Part shown: positions 8,635 through 19,678 of the stretch, piece by piece
How the letters are laid out: every line of letters begins with the position of its first letter
Numbering within the stretch: position 1 is the first letter of the stretch
Assembly (NCBI GenBank): GCA_023390415.1
Contig: JAEWCW010000172.1
Coordinates: 1 to 36,348, forward strand
DNA: 36,348 bases
Direction of reading: 5' to 3'
DNA from: Pseudomonadota bacterium
Lineage (GTDB): Bacteria; Pseudomonadota; Alphaproteobacteria; Sphingomonadales; Sphingomonadaceae
Notes under the pieces: generated by a model
Seen by the model: only the letters and a program-made list of their open reading frames with translations
What the model was told of the DNA's origin: nothing
The model's database searches: none
Made by a program: the position numbers and the translations under genes

Positions 8635-9486
8635 ATGGCAAGCGCCGTCCGCAACCCGATCGCCGTCGCTCTCGTCGCGATCTTCGCCCTGTTCCTCGTC
8701 GGCAGCACGTTCGTGATCGTGCCCGAGACCAAGCAGGCGATGATCGTCCGCTTCGGCGAGCCGCAGCGCATCCTCAACCGCTACATTCCCGGCGACGAGT
8801 TCGGCGGGGCCGGCGCCGGACTTGCCGTCCGCGTTCCCTTCGTCGACGAGGTCGTCTGGATCGACCGGCGCATCCTCAGCATCGAGCTCGAACGCCAGCA
8901 GGTGCTCTCGATCGACCAGCTCCGGCTCCAGGTCGATGCCTTCGCGCGCTATCGCATCGTCGATCCGCGGCAGATGTACGTCACCGCGCGGACCGAGGAG
9001 GCGCTCGGCCGCCAGCTCAGCCCGATCCTCGCCTCGGCGCTCCGCAACGAGCTCGGCCGACGTCCGTTCGTCGCTCTGCTCAGCCCGGAGCGCGGCCAGC
9101 TGATGGAGAATATCCAGACCGCGCTGAACCGGGTGGCGCGCCAATATGGCGCCGAGATCGTCGACGTGCGCATCAAGCGCGCCGACCTTCCCGAAGGCAC
9201 CCCGCTCGATTCCGCCTATCAGCGGATGCGCACGGCGCGTCAGCAGGAGGCGGGGGCGATCCAGGCGCAGGGCCTGAAGCAGGCGCAGATCATCCGCGCC
9301 GAGGCCGATGCCGAAGCCGCTGCGACCTATGCGCGCTCGTTCAGCCAGGACGCCGAATTCTACGATTTCTACCGCGCCATGCAGTCCTACGAAGCGAGCT
9401 TCATCTCGCAGGGCCGCGAGGGCCGGGCCAATATCATCCTCTCCCCGCAGAACGAGTATCTGCGGCAGTTCGGAGGTCGGCGTTAG
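8635..9486 (+). CDS. hflC: FtsH protease modulator subunit HflC
   Basis: Partner of HflK in the SPFH complex around FtsH. The 283-residue protein has an N-terminal membrane anchor (AVALVAIFALFLVGSTFVIV), the SPFH domain (VPETKQAMIVRFGEPQR...) and a C-terminal helical part with the conserved VRIKRADLPEGT and MRTARQQEA stretches. GGAGGG precedes the ATG by a few bases inside the end of hflK, and the genes are 1 nt apart. degP follows 88 bp downstream, a common order in alphaproteobacteria. Confidence 0.95.
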   Translation: MASAVRNPIAVALVAIFALFLVGSTFVIVPETKQAMIVRFGEPQRILNRYIPGDEFGGAGAGLAVRVPFVDEVVWIDRRILSIELERQQVLSIDQLRLQVDAFARYRIVDPRQMYVTARTEEALGRQLSPILASALRNELGRRPFVALLSPERGQLMENIQTALNRVARQYGAEIVDVRIKRADLPEGTPLDSAYQRMRTARQQEAGAIQAQGLKQAQIIRAEADAEAAATYARSFSQDAEFYDFYRAMQSYEASFISQGREGRANIILSPQNEYLRQFGGRR

Positions 9487-9494
9487 GGATGGGT

Positions 9495-9510
9495 GTTCAA
9501 GCCGGGTTCA
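9495..9510 (+). promoter_or_regulatory. GTTCA direct repeat upstream of degP
   Basis: Two GTTCA half-sites start at 9495 and 9506, exactly 11 bp apart (about one helical turn), in the 88-bp gap before degP. Direct repeats with a 10-11 bp period are the usual layout for OmpR-family response regulators. The regulator is not identified. Confidence 0.4.
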
Positions 9511-9574
9511 GACGGCGGGCATAGCCTTTCGTCCGAGACCTGAAAGGGGCCGAATTCTGGAAGGAAAGACCAAC

Positions 9575-11137
9575 GTGCGTTACGTCTATGGAATTACCGC
9601 AGCGCTCCTCCTCGGCGGCACCGTCGCCACCCTGAGCAACCCCGTCGGCGCGCAGGTCGCGCAGAACGAGCCAGGCACGATCAGCGCAGCGGCGCCCCGC
9701 GCCGGCGCGCCGATGAGCTTCGCCGATCTCGTCGCCAGGCTTCAGCCGGCCGTGGTCAACATCTCGACCCGCCAGGCGATCCCGATCGCGCGCAACCGCG
9801 GCCTTCCGCCGGGCTTCGAGGAATTCTTCCGGCGCTTCGGCGGCGAGGTCCCGTCCCAGGACGGCGACGCGCCGCCGCAGCGGGGCGGCTCGCTCGGCTC
9901 CGGCTTCATCATCTCGCCGGACGGCTATATCGTCACCAACAATCACGTCGTCGCTCCGGCGCGCGACGACGCCGTGGTCGAGGCGATCACGGTGACTTTG
10001 AACGATGGCACCGAATATCAGGCCGATCTGGTCGGCCGCGACGCGCCGTCGGACCTCGCAGTCCTCCGCATCCGCCCGCGCGGCAACCTGCCCTTCGTCC
10101 GCTTCGGCGACAGCCGTCAGACCCGCGTCGGCGACTGGGTGATTGCGATCGGCAACCCGTTCACGCTCGGCGGCACCGTCACCGCCGGGATCGTCTCGGC
10201 GCTCCACCGCAATATCGGCGCCGGCAATTACGACCGCTACATCCAGACCGATGCGCCGATCAATTCGGGCAATAGCGGCGGCCCGATGTTCGATCTCCAG
10301 GGCAATGTGATCGGGATCAACACCGCCCTCATCTCGCCGACCGGCGGCAATGTCGGAATCGGCTTCGCCATTCCCGCCGAGCAGGCGCGGCCAATCGTGG
10401 AGACCCTGATGCGCGGCGAGCGCGTCCGCCGCGGCTATATGGGCGTCAGCCTGCAGCGGCTCGACGCAAGCATCGCCGCCGCGCTCGGGATCGAGGCCAA
10501 TCGCGGCGAGCTGATCCGCGGAGTCACGCCGGGCGGCCCGGCCGCGCGCGCGGGCATCCAGCAGGGCGACGTCGTGGTCAGCGTCAACGGCCAGCCGGTC
10601 ACCCAGGAGCAGTCGCTCTCATACCTGGTCTCGAACATCCCCGTCGGCACGCGCGTGCCGATGGAGGTGATCCGCGGCGGCCAGCGCCGGACCGTCACCG
10701 TCGTCCTCGCCGAGCGTCCGTCGGACGAGGAGCTCGCCCGCCTGAACGGCGACGAGAGCGCGACGCCCCCGGCGCCCGGCGGCTCGACCGGCAAGGAAGA
10801 GGCCCAGTCGCAGAGCCAGCGATCGACCCGCGAGGGCCTCGGCATCTCGGTCCAGACGCTCACCCCCGAAGTCGCGCGCCAACTCCGCCTGACCGGACCG
10901 GCGGTCCGCGGGGTCGTCGTCACCGCGGTCGATCCGCGCAGCGACGCCTCGGTGAAGGACCTGCAGCCGGGCGACATCGTCCTCTCGATCGACGGCCGTG
11001 CCACCGCGACCCCGGAGGAAGCGGCCGCGGCCGTCCAGGCGGCGCGAACCGCCCGGCGCAACACCGTCTTGCTGCTCGTCCGCCGCGGCAACCAGCCGCC
11101 GGCCTATATCGGCGTGAACCTTTCGGGCGCGCGCTGA
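9575..11137 (+). CDS. degP: Periplasmic serine protease DegP/HtrA
   Basis: Envelope quality-control protease and chaperone (Do/DegP family). With the GTG start at 9575, preceded by GGAAGGAAAG, the product is 520 residues. It has a signal peptide (ITAALLLGGTVATLSNPVGAQ), a trypsin-like domain with catalytic triad His124 (TNNHVV), Asp160 (SDLAVLRI) and Ser234 (GNSGGPMF), then two PDZ domains at roughly 295-385 and 425-510. An Ala/Ser/Gln-rich linker separates the PDZ domains. A longer open frame reaches back into hflC but would bury the signal peptide. It follows hflKC, consistent with shared membrane and periplasmic proteostasis; the GTTCA repeats upstream suggest its own control. Confidence 0.95.
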   Translation: MRYVYGITAALLLGGTVATLSNPVGAQVAQNEPGTISAAAPRAGAPMSFADLVARLQPAVVNISTRQAIPIARNRGLPPGFEEFFRRFGGEVPSQDGDAPPQRGGSLGSGFIISPDGYIVTNNHVVAPARDDAVVEAITVTLNDGTEYQADLVGRDAPSDLAVLRIRPRGNLPFVRFGDSRQTRVGDWVIAIGNPFTLGGTVTAGIVSALHRNIGAGNYDRYIQTDAPINSGNSGGPMFDLQGNVIGINTALISPTGGNVGIGFAIPAEQARPIVETLMRGERVRRGYMGVSLQRLDASIAAALGIEANRGELIRGVTPGGPAARAGIQQGDVVVSVNGQPVTQEQSLSYLVSNIPVGTRVPMEVIRGGQRRTVTVVLAERPSDEELARLNGDESATPPAPGGSTGKEEAQSQSQRSTREGLGISVQTLTPEVARQLRLTGPAVRGVVVTAVDPRSDASVKDLQPGDIVLSIDGRATATPEEAAAAVQAARTARRNTVLLLVRRGNQPPAYIGVNLSGAR

Positions 11138-11210
11138 GCCTCCGTCACCCGCTTGCCGTCTTTCCCGGCTTGGGGAATAGAAACGGCGGGCGGGCGGCCG
11201 GAGAAACGCA

Positions 11211-12689
11211 TTGAGCGAGAACAGCTTGTTGATCGGCGCTGCGGACAATGTTCCGCAGCGCCTTTTTTTGAACCGCGCGAACCGCCACGGCCTGATCGCC
11301 GGCGCGACCGGCACCGGTAAGACGGTGACCCTGCAGGGCCTTGCCGAGGGCTTTTCGGCGGCCGGCGTGCCGGTCTTCGTCGCCGACGTGAAGGGCGATC
11401 TCGCCGGCCTGGCAATGCCGGGCTCGCCGACCCATCCTGCGCACCAGGCGCTGACCGCGCGCGCCGCCGAGCTCGGCATCTCCGATTACGCCTATTCCGA
11501 CTTCCCAACGATCTTCTGGGACCTGTTCGGCGAGCAGGGCCATCCCATTCGGACGACCGTCTCGGAGATGGGGCCGCTTCTGCTCGCCCGGCTCATGGGC
11601 CTCAACGAGACCCAGGAAGGCGTGCTCTCCATCGCCTTCCGGGTCGCGGACGAGGAGGGGCTTCTCCTCCTCGATCTCGAGGATCTCCAGGCGATGCTCT
11701 CCGCCTGCGCCGAACGCGGGCCCGAGCTCTCGGCGCGCTACGGCAACGTCACCAAGGCTTCGGTCGGCGCCATCCAGCGCCAGCTTCTCCAGCTCGAATC
11801 GCAGGGCGGCGCGCTCTTCTTCGGCGAGCCGGCGCTCGACATCGCGGATCTGATGCAGGTGGACGAGCAGGGGCGGGGGATCGTCAGCATCCTCGCCGCC
11901 GACAAATTGATGGCGAGCCCGCGGCTCTATGCGACCTTCCTGCTCTGGCTGCTCTCCGAATTGTTCGAGACCCTTCCGGAGGTGGGCGATCCGGATAAGC
12001 CGAGGCTCGTCTTCTTCTTCGACGAGGCCCATCTGCTGTTCGACGAGGCCCCGCCCGCGCTGATCGAGAAGGTGGAGCAGGTGGTGCGCCTGATCCGATC
12101 CAAGGGCGTCGGAGTCTATTTCGTCACTCAGAATCCGGACGACATTCCGGAGGCGGTGGCCGGCCAGATCGGCAACCGCGTCCAGCATGCGCTGCGGGCC
12201 TTCACGCCCAAGGACCAGAAGGCGATCCGCGGCGCCGCCGAGACATTCCGGGCAAGCCCCGGCCTCGATGTCGCGAAGGCGATCACCGAGCTCAGGACCG
12301 GCGAGGCCCTGGTCTCGCTGCTCCAGGAGGACGGCGCGCCCTCGCCGGTTGCCCGGACCCTGATCCGGCCGCCGCGCTCGCGGCTCGGGCCGCTCACCCC
12401 GAAGGAGCGGGCGATCATTCAGTCGGTGTCGCCCGTCGGCGGCAAATATGACGAACGCGTCGATCGGGAGAGCGCCGAGGAGATTTTGAAGACGCGCGCC
12501 GATGCCGCTGCCGCCGAGGCTGCCCGCGCCAAGGCCGACAAGGCGGCCGAGCGCGAGCGCCGCTCGAATCCGCCGATCCACGAGCAGGTGGCGAGCCAGT
12601 TCGGCCGCGCCGTCCAGCGCCAGATCGTCAACCGTGCGGCGAGCTCGCTCGTGCGCGGCCTTTTGGGAAGCCTGTTCAGGGGGAGATAG
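11211..12689 (+). CDS. HerA-like ATPase (DUF853 family)
   Basis: A 492-residue P-loop ATPase of the HerA/FtsK superfamily, DUF853 branch (YjgR-like). Walker A GATGTGKT is at 31-38 and Walker B LVFFFDEAH has its acidic pair at 271-272. A sensor-like VYFVTQNPDDIP follows, then a Lys/Glu/Ala-rich helical tail. The start is TTG at 11211 with GGAG 7 nt upstream; no ATG or GTG lies near. The family's biological role is unsettled: DNA translocation is inferred from relatives. The OPT transporter gene starts 2 nt after its stop, so they are co-transcribed although no functional link is known. Confidence 0.9.
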   Translation: MSENSLLIGAADNVPQRLFLNRANRHGLIAGATGTGKTVTLQGLAEGFSAAGVPVFVADVKGDLAGLAMPGSPTHPAHQALTARAAELGISDYAYSDFPTIFWDLFGEQGHPIRTTVSEMGPLLLARLMGLNETQEGVLSIAFRVADEEGLLLLDLEDLQAMLSACAERGPELSARYGNVTKASVGAIQRQLLQLESQGGALFFGEPALDIADLMQVDEQGRGIVSILAADKLMASPRLYATFLLWLLSELFETLPEVGDPDKPRLVFFFDEAHLLFDEAPPALIEKVEQVVRLIRSKGVGVYFVTQNPDDIPEAVAGQIGNRVQHALRAFTPKDQKAIRGAAETFRASPGLDVAKAITELRTGEALVSLLQEDGAPSPVARTLIRPPRSRLGPLTPKERAIIQSVSPVGGKYDERVDRESAEEILKTRADAAAAEAARAKADKAAERERRSNPPIHEQVASQFGRAVQRQIVNRAASSLVRGLLGSLFRGR

Positions 12690-12691
12690 TC

Positions 12692-14632
<1,941 letters not shown>

Positions 14633-14644
<12 letters not shown>

Positions 14645-15643
14645 GACGAGCGCGCGAAGGGTCGGTCCGTCGTAGCGGGTGGGGTCGCCCGCCTCGGCGC
14701 GGCGGACGAGGCCCGAGATCGCCTCGTTGACGGGAGCTTCGCGGCCGAGGCTGCGGGCGAGGGCGACGACCTCGCCGTTCAGATAGTCGATCTCGGTGCG
14801 GCGGCCGGCGGCCAGGTCGTCGGCCATGGAGGAGCGCGCGCGCGGATCGATGCGCTGGCGCTTCAGCACGATCCTGCGGAAGACGAAGTCCGGCGCGGCG
14901 AACAGGCGCGGGAGAAGCCACGGCGGCGCTGGCCCGAGCTTGGCGGGGCTTATGCCGGCGGCCTTCAATACGGCCAGAGTCTCGATCATCGAGGCCGCGA
15001 CGACCCGGCGGAGGTTCCGGTCGGACAGCTGGTCGAGCAGGCTGCGCCCGCTCAGCGCATTGACCGCATTGTTGAGGTTTATCAGCAGCTTGCCCCAGGC
15101 GATCGCCTCCATGTCGTCCGCGATCCGGAGCCGGCCGGTCCGCTCGCCCACCGCGGCCGCGATCGCCTCGGTCGCCGCGCTCCGTCCTGCGGTCAGCGTC
15201 CCGGCGACACCCTTGTGGAATCTCCCTTCGCCCAGATAGGCGACGTTGAACGGCACCATCGCCTGGACGATCTCGAAGCCGGGCAGCTGCTCGCGCAGCC
15301 GCGCCGCATTGGAGACGCCGTTCTGAAAGCTGATCACGGTCGCGCCGGGCGTGGCGTGGCGGGCGATCTCCTCGGCTGCAGCGAGCGTGTCGAAGCTCTT
15401 GACGCAGAGCGCGATCACGCCGGCGCCGGCCATCGCGGCCGGATCGGTCTCGAACCGCACATTCTCCAGCCGGATCGGCGCAGCCTGGCCATCGCTGATG
15501 GTCAGCCCGTGCGCGGCGACGTCGGCGCGGATCCGCTCGCGCCCGATGAAGGTGACCGGAAGCCCCGCCGCCTGCCAGGCGCCGCCGATCCAGCAGCCGA
15601 CCGAGCCTGCGCCGAGGATGGCAATTCCCGGCTGTTCAGCCAC
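14633..15643 (-). CDS. 2-dehydropantoate 2-reductase family protein (PanE-like)
   Basis: NADPH-dependent ketopantoate reductase fold, the pantothenate-pathway enzyme in its best-known members. The 336 residues start with the Rossmann [11 protein letters not shown] (about 11-21). The central [18 protein letters not shown] carries the expected catalytic lysine, and a C-terminal six-helix domain includes [13 protein letters not shown]. The GTG start at 15643 overlaps the queF stop by 8 nt. The family contains paralogues with other 2-oxo-acid substrates, so the symbol panE is withheld. The 3' end overlaps the OPT gene. Confidence 0.88.
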
Positions 15644-16082
15644 GGCCGCGATAGGAGGCCACGCCCTGGTCCGGCACCCAAAGCCCCTCGGGCGGCGCGC
15701 CCGACTGCCAGAAGACGTCGATCGGGATTCCTCCGCGCGGATACCAGTAGCCGCCGATGCGGAGCCAGATCGGCTTCATCTCGTTGTACAGCCGCTCGCC
15801 GATGCCGACCGTCACATCCTCATGGAACCCGCAATGATTGCGGAAGGAGCCCAGGAAGAGCTTCAGCGACTTGGATTCGACAATCGTCTCGCCGGGCGCA
15901 TAGTCGATGACGAGGTGCGCGAAATCGGGCTGGCCGGTGACCGGGCAGAGCGAGGTGAATTCGGGCGCCGCGAAGCGGACGAGATAGGTGCGCCCCACGC
16001 GCGGATTGGGAACATAATCGAGCTTCGCCTCCTCGGGGGAAGCGGGAAGGGCGCTCGGTTGGCCGAGATGCGTCAGGTCCAT
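15636..16082 (-). CDS. queF: NADPH-dependent 7-cyano-7-deazaguanine reductase QueF
   Basis: Reduces preQ0 to preQ1 in queuosine synthesis for tRNA wobble modification. The 148-residue length indicates the short, homomeric (YkvM-type) QueF. The nucleophile is Cys46 in [13 protein letters not shown] with Asp53 as the general acid; ESKSLKLF is the NADPH-binding QueF motif and FHED binds substrate. It is first in a two-gene unit with the PanE-like reductase, overlapping by 8 nt, and divergent from the AI-2E permease gene with 67 bp between starts. No preQ1 riboswitch was recognised upstream. Confidence 0.95.
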   Translation of the reverse strand: MDLTHLGQPSALPASPEEAKLDYVPNPRVGRTYLVRFAAPEFTSLCPVTGQPDFAHLVIDYAPGETIVESKSLKLFLGSFRNHCGFHEDVTVGIGERLYNEMKPIWLRIGGYWYPRGGIPIDVFWQSGAPPEGLWVPDQGVASYRGRG

Positions 16083-16149
16083 GGCCGCGCTCGATAGCGC
16101 TTCCCCGCGCCCCTGTCATTCCCGCCGCAGTCCGGCTAACCGTCGTTCG

Positions 16150-17214
16150 ATGGCGAGCGAGCAGCCCCCGAGCCCCGCCTACCGCAGCCGCGCCGCGGCC
16201 TATATGGCGCTCGTCTTCGGAGCCGCGGCCGCAGTCGTCCTCCTGTGGTTCCTCTACAAGGTTATGACGGCAGTCCTGCTGCTGTTCTTCGCCATGGTCG
16301 TGGCGATCGCGCTTTCGGCGCCGGCGCGTTGGCTGGTGGGGCGTGGGATGAAGCGCAAGCCCGCGGCGATCCTGACCTTCACGCTGTTTCTCGGCGCCGT
16401 CATCGCATTGCTCGCCTGGGTGGTGCCCTTGCTCGCGGCGCAGATCGTCGTGCTGGTCGAACGGCTCCCGAGCATGATCGCCCAGTTCAATGCGCAGGTG
16501 GCCGCCCTGTTCGCGCGCTATCCCGAGCTTGCCGGCTACATTTCGGCGGACGAGGCCTCGCTGGACGGAATCGTTCCGTCGCTCGGCCACCTGTTCCGCG
16601 GCGGGCTCGGAATTTCGCTCTCGCTGATCGCCTTCGCTGCGCTCCTGATCGTCTTCCTGAGCTTCGTCCTCTACGCTCTGCTCGATCCGGCGCCGATCCT
16701 TCGCGCCTATCTCTCCAGCCTTCCGGCCGAGCGGCGGGGGCAGGGCGCGCGCGCCTTTGCGCGGGCGAACCGTGCGGTGATCGGCTGGACCAAGGCGAGC
16801 CTGATCCTCGGCCTGATCCAGGCAGTCCTGGTCTTCCTCTTCCTCACCTGGATGAACGTTCCCGGCGCGCTGGTCTGGGCGGCGCTCGCCTTCTTCTCGG
16901 AGTTCATCCCGCGCATCGGCGGCTACGTCATGGCTGCGCCGCCGATCCTCATCTCACTGACGATGAGCCCTGCCACCGCCTTGTGGGTGGCGCTCTTCTA
17001 TCTCGTCTCGAACGAGCTCCTCGGCAATGCGGTCGCGCCCCGGATCCGCGGCACGACGATGCAGCTTCACCCGGTGCTCCTGCTCTTCTTCACCCTCGCC
17101 TTCGCGCTCGCCTTCGGCCTGCTCGGCGCGATCGTGGCGACTCCCGCCGCGGCCTTCTTCTCGGCTTATTATGACGAATTCTACTTGCAGCGGAGCGCGC
17201 CCCGGCGTCTGTGA
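16150..17214 (+). CDS. AI-2E family permease (PerM/YhhT-like)
   Basis: Polytopic inner-membrane protein of 354 residues. Two to three N-terminal helices (YMALVFGAAAAVVLLWFLYKV, AVLLLFFAMVVAIALSAPA) are followed by the family core, with the FFSEFIPRIGGYVMAAPP segment near residue 255 and helix pairs to the C-terminus. Family members include AI-2 exporters and Na/H antiporters; the substrate here is unknown. I chose ATG 16150 (MASEQPPSP) over an in-frame start 23 codons earlier, which would overlap queF. No strong ribosome binding site is visible. It heads a five-gene run. Confidence 0.87.
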   Translation: MASEQPPSPAYRSRAAAYMALVFGAAAAVVLLWFLYKVMTAVLLLFFAMVVAIALSAPARWLVGRGMKRKPAAILTFTLFLGAVIALLAWVVPLLAAQIVVLVERLPSMIAQFNAQVAALFARYPELAGYISADEASLDGIVPSLGHLFRGGLGISLSLIAFAALLIVFLSFVLYALLDPAPILRAYLSSLPAERRGQGARAFARANRAVIGWTKASLILGLIQAVLVFLFLTWMNVPGALVWAALAFFSEFIPRIGGYVMAAPPILISLTMSPATALWVALFYLVSNELLGNAVAPRIRGTTMQLHPVLLLFFTLAFALAFGLLGAIVATPAAAFFSAYYDEFYLQRSAPRRL

Positions 17215-17216
17215 CG

Positions 17217-18824
17217 ATGATGCGTAAATCAGTCCTGCTTTTCGTCGCCGCCCTCTCGGCCTGCGCCCCTGCGATCCAGTCCACCCCAACCCGCACAGAC
17301 GCCGCCGCCCGGTCCGAGCGCGCGCAGAGCTGGTGGAGCGACGTCGCCGCCTTGTCGTCGGATTCGATGGAGGGCCGGCTCACCGGCACCCCAAGTTACG
17401 AGCGCGCGGCCGCTTTTGTCGAGCAGAGGCTCCGGACGCTCGGGCTCCAGCCCGCAGGGAGCGCGGGATACAGGCAGCGGATCGCCTTCGAGGAGCAGGC
17501 GCTCGATCCCGCGAGCGCTCGCCTCGCCCTTGCTTCCGGCGGTGCCGAGACCCCACTGCGCGTCCCCGAGGACATGATCGTCAGCCGCCGGCCGCCGCTC
17601 CCCGAGCGGCTCGACGCGCCCCTCGTCTTCATCGGCTACGGGCTCCACATGCCCGAGGCCGGGCATGACGATCTCGCCGGGCTCGACCTTCGCGGGAAGA
17701 TCGCGGTGTTCGTCGGCGGCGCGCCGCGGGGCACGAACGGCCCCCTCGCCAGCCACGCCCGCGCCGACCGTCTGCGCCTGCTCGCGGAACGGGGCGCGAT
17801 CGGGGCAATCTCGCTGACGACGCCGCGCCAGCTCGAAGTGCCCTGGGCGCGTTCGGCCGCCGGCGCGACCAGCACCGGCCTCTATTTCGCCGATCCGTCG
17901 GTGCGCACGGTGAGCGGCCGCTTCTTCGATGCGAGCATGAACCCGGCCGAGGCCGAGCGGCTGTTCGCGCGCGCCGGGACGCGTTTCGCCGAGATCGCCG
18001 CCTTGTCGGACTCCTCCCAGCCGATGCCGCGCTTCGATCTCAACCAGTCGCTCCGCGGCACGCTCGCGCCGCGGCTGAGTAGCCTCGCTTCGGACAATGT
18101 CGTCGCGCGACTTCCGGGCACCGACCTCGCGTCCGAGCATGTCGTCCTCACCGCGCACCTCGACGGTCTCGGCACGACCAATGCCGGCGCCGACCGCGTG
18201 ATGAACGGCGCACTCGACAATGCCGCCGGCGTCGCCGCCCTGCTTGACATCGCCGCCGAGCTGCGCCGGAGCGGCATCCGCCCGCGCCGTTCGATTCTGT
18301 TCGTCTTCGTGACCGCCGAGGAGCGCGGCCTTCTCGGCGCCCGTTACTTCGCCCAGCGGCCGACAGTCCCGAAAGCGTCGATCGTCGCCAACCTCAATTA
18401 CGACATGGCGCTCCCGCTCTTCCCGCTCAGAAGCGTGATCGTGCTCGGCGCCGGCGAGAGCAGCCTCGGCGCCGATGCCGAAGCCGTCGGAGCGGCGAGC
18501 GGCCTGCCGCTGGTTCCGGACCCGTTCCCGAACCGGAACTCGTTCACCCGATCGGACCAATATGCGTTCATCGAGCAGGGCATCCCCGCGGTCGCCTTCA
18601 AGTTCGGCTTCGCCGCCGGCACGCCCGAGGCCGAGACCGAGCGGGTGTGGCGCGCCACCCATTATCACGGTGTGAGCGACGACGGCTCGCAGCCGGTGTT
18701 CAAGGAGGACGAGATCCGCCTCCACGATTTCATCGCTGCGTTGGCGCTGAGAATCGCCAATGCGAACGATCGCCCGCGGTGGAACGACGCCAGCTTCTTC
18801 CGCCGGTTTTCGCATCAGCCCTGA
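17217..18824 (+). CDS. M28-family metallopeptidase, predicted lipoprotein
   Basis: Zinc aminopeptidase-type protein of about 535 residues. A lipoprotein signal (MRKSVLLFVAALSAC, lipobox LSAC) is followed by an N-terminal segment, an inserted PA-like domain (about 110-250) and the M28 catalytic core. Zinc-site residues are His314 and Asp316 (TAHLDG), Asp334 (ALDNAAG), Glu368/Glu369 (TAEERG), a later Asp in NYDMALP and a terminal His in THYHGVSDD. Start candidates are GTG 17211 (GTGA overlap with the previous stop), ATG 17217 and ATG 17220; the signal peptide fits all three. Probably membrane-anchored on the periplasmic side, digesting peptides; substrate unknown. Confidence 0.9.
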   Translation: MMRKSVLLFVAALSACAPAIQSTPTRTDAAARSERAQSWWSDVAALSSDSMEGRLTGTPSYERAAAFVEQRLRTLGLQPAGSAGYRQRIAFEEQALDPASARLALASGGAETPLRVPEDMIVSRRPPLPERLDAPLVFIGYGLHMPEAGHDDLAGLDLRGKIAVFVGGAPRGTNGPLASHARADRLRLLAERGAIGAISLTTPRQLEVPWARSAAGATSTGLYFADPSVRTVSGRFFDASMNPAEAERLFARAGTRFAEIAALSDSSQPMPRFDLNQSLRGTLAPRLSSLASDNVVARLPGTDLASEHVVLTAHLDGLGTTNAGADRVMNGALDNAAGVAALLDIAAELRRSGIRPRRSILFVFVTAEERGLLGARYFAQRPTVPKASIVANLNYDMALPLFPLRSVIVLGAGESSLGADAEAVGAASGLPLVPDPFPNRNSFTRSDQYAFIEQGIPAVAFKFGFAAGTPEAETERVWRATHYHGVSDDGSQPVFKEDEIRLHDFIAALALRIANANDRPRWNDASFFRRFSHQP

Positions 18825-18841
18825 TTGGGCTAGGAGGGGAC

Positions 18842-19678
18842 ATGGACTCTCTGGTCTGCACGGAGTGGCTTGCGGGCGAGCTCGGCGCCGCCGACCTCAG
18901 GATCGTCGACGCCAGCTGGTTCCTGCCGGACGCGGGGCGGGACGGGCGCAGCGAATATGAGGCGGCGCACATACCCGGAGCGGCCTTTCTCGATCTCGAG
19001 GCGGTGTCGGACCCGGACAGCGATCTTCCGCACATGCTGCCACCTGCGGCGCTGTTCGCCAGCCGCATAAGGGCCCTCGGGATCGGCGATCATGACCGGA
19101 TCGTGGTGTACGACAATTCGCCGCTGCACACGGCGGCGCGAATCTGGTGGATGCTGCGCCTGTTCGGCGCTCGGCAGGTGGCGATCCTCGACGGCGGCTT
19201 CGGCAAGTGGCTGGCCGAGGACCGGCCGGTCGAGAGCGGGAGCGCGAGGCCCCGCTCCGGCCATTTCACGCCCGCTCTCGACGCCGCACCGGTCGCCGAC
19301 AAGGCGGACATGCTCGCGCTCGACGGCGAGGCGGAGATCGTCGATGCACGCCCCGCCGTACGCTTCCGCGGCGAGACTCCGGAACCGCGGGCGGGCCTCG
19401 TCGCCGGCCACATTCCGGGTTCGCGAAACCTGCCCCAGTCGGATCTGTTCGAGGCGGACGGGACGTGGAAGCGGGGGGAAGCGCTGCACAAGGCGTTCGA
19501 GGATGCCGGAGTCGACCTTTCGCGGCCGATGGTGACGACCTGCGGCTCGGGCGTCACCGCCGCTGTGCTGTTGTTCGGCGCTCATTTGCTCGGCAAGGAG
19601 GATGTGCGGCTCTACGACGGGAGCTGGTCGGAATGGGGCGCGGACGCGTCGACGCCCAAGGCGACGGGCGCGGCATGA
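18842..19678 (+). CDS. sseA: 3-mercaptopyruvate sulfurtransferase
   Basis: Transfers sulfane sulfur from 3-mercaptopyruvate to thiols or cyanide. The 278 residues hold two rhodanese domains. The N-terminal one is catalytically inactive (VVYDNSPLHTAARIWW has Asp where a Cys would be). The C-terminal one carries Cys234 in the CGSGVTA loop, the form associated with mercaptopyruvate rather than thiosulfate. AGGAGGGGA lies just before the ATG. The stop overlaps the next ATG (ATGA), coupling it to cystathionine beta-lyase. Confidence 0.94.
   Translation: MDSLVCTEWLAGELGAADLRIVDASWFLPDAGRDGRSEYEAAHIPGAAFLDLEAVSDPDSDLPHMLPPAALFASRIRALGIGDHDRIVVYDNSPLHTAARIWWMLRLFGARQVAILDGGFGKWLAEDRPVESGSARPRSGHFTPALDAAPVADKADMLALDGEAEIVDARPAVRFRGETPEPRAGLVAGHIPGSRNLPQSDLFEADGTWKRGEALHKAFEDAGVDLSRPMVTTCGSGVTAAVLLFGAHLLGKEDVRLYDGSWSEWGADASTPKATGAA

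Noticed and set aside
17229..18815. 528-codon frame antisense to the M28 peptidase gene
   Set aside because: The sense strand carries the zinc ligands and a lipobox; the antisense product is charged and repetitive with no family likeness.
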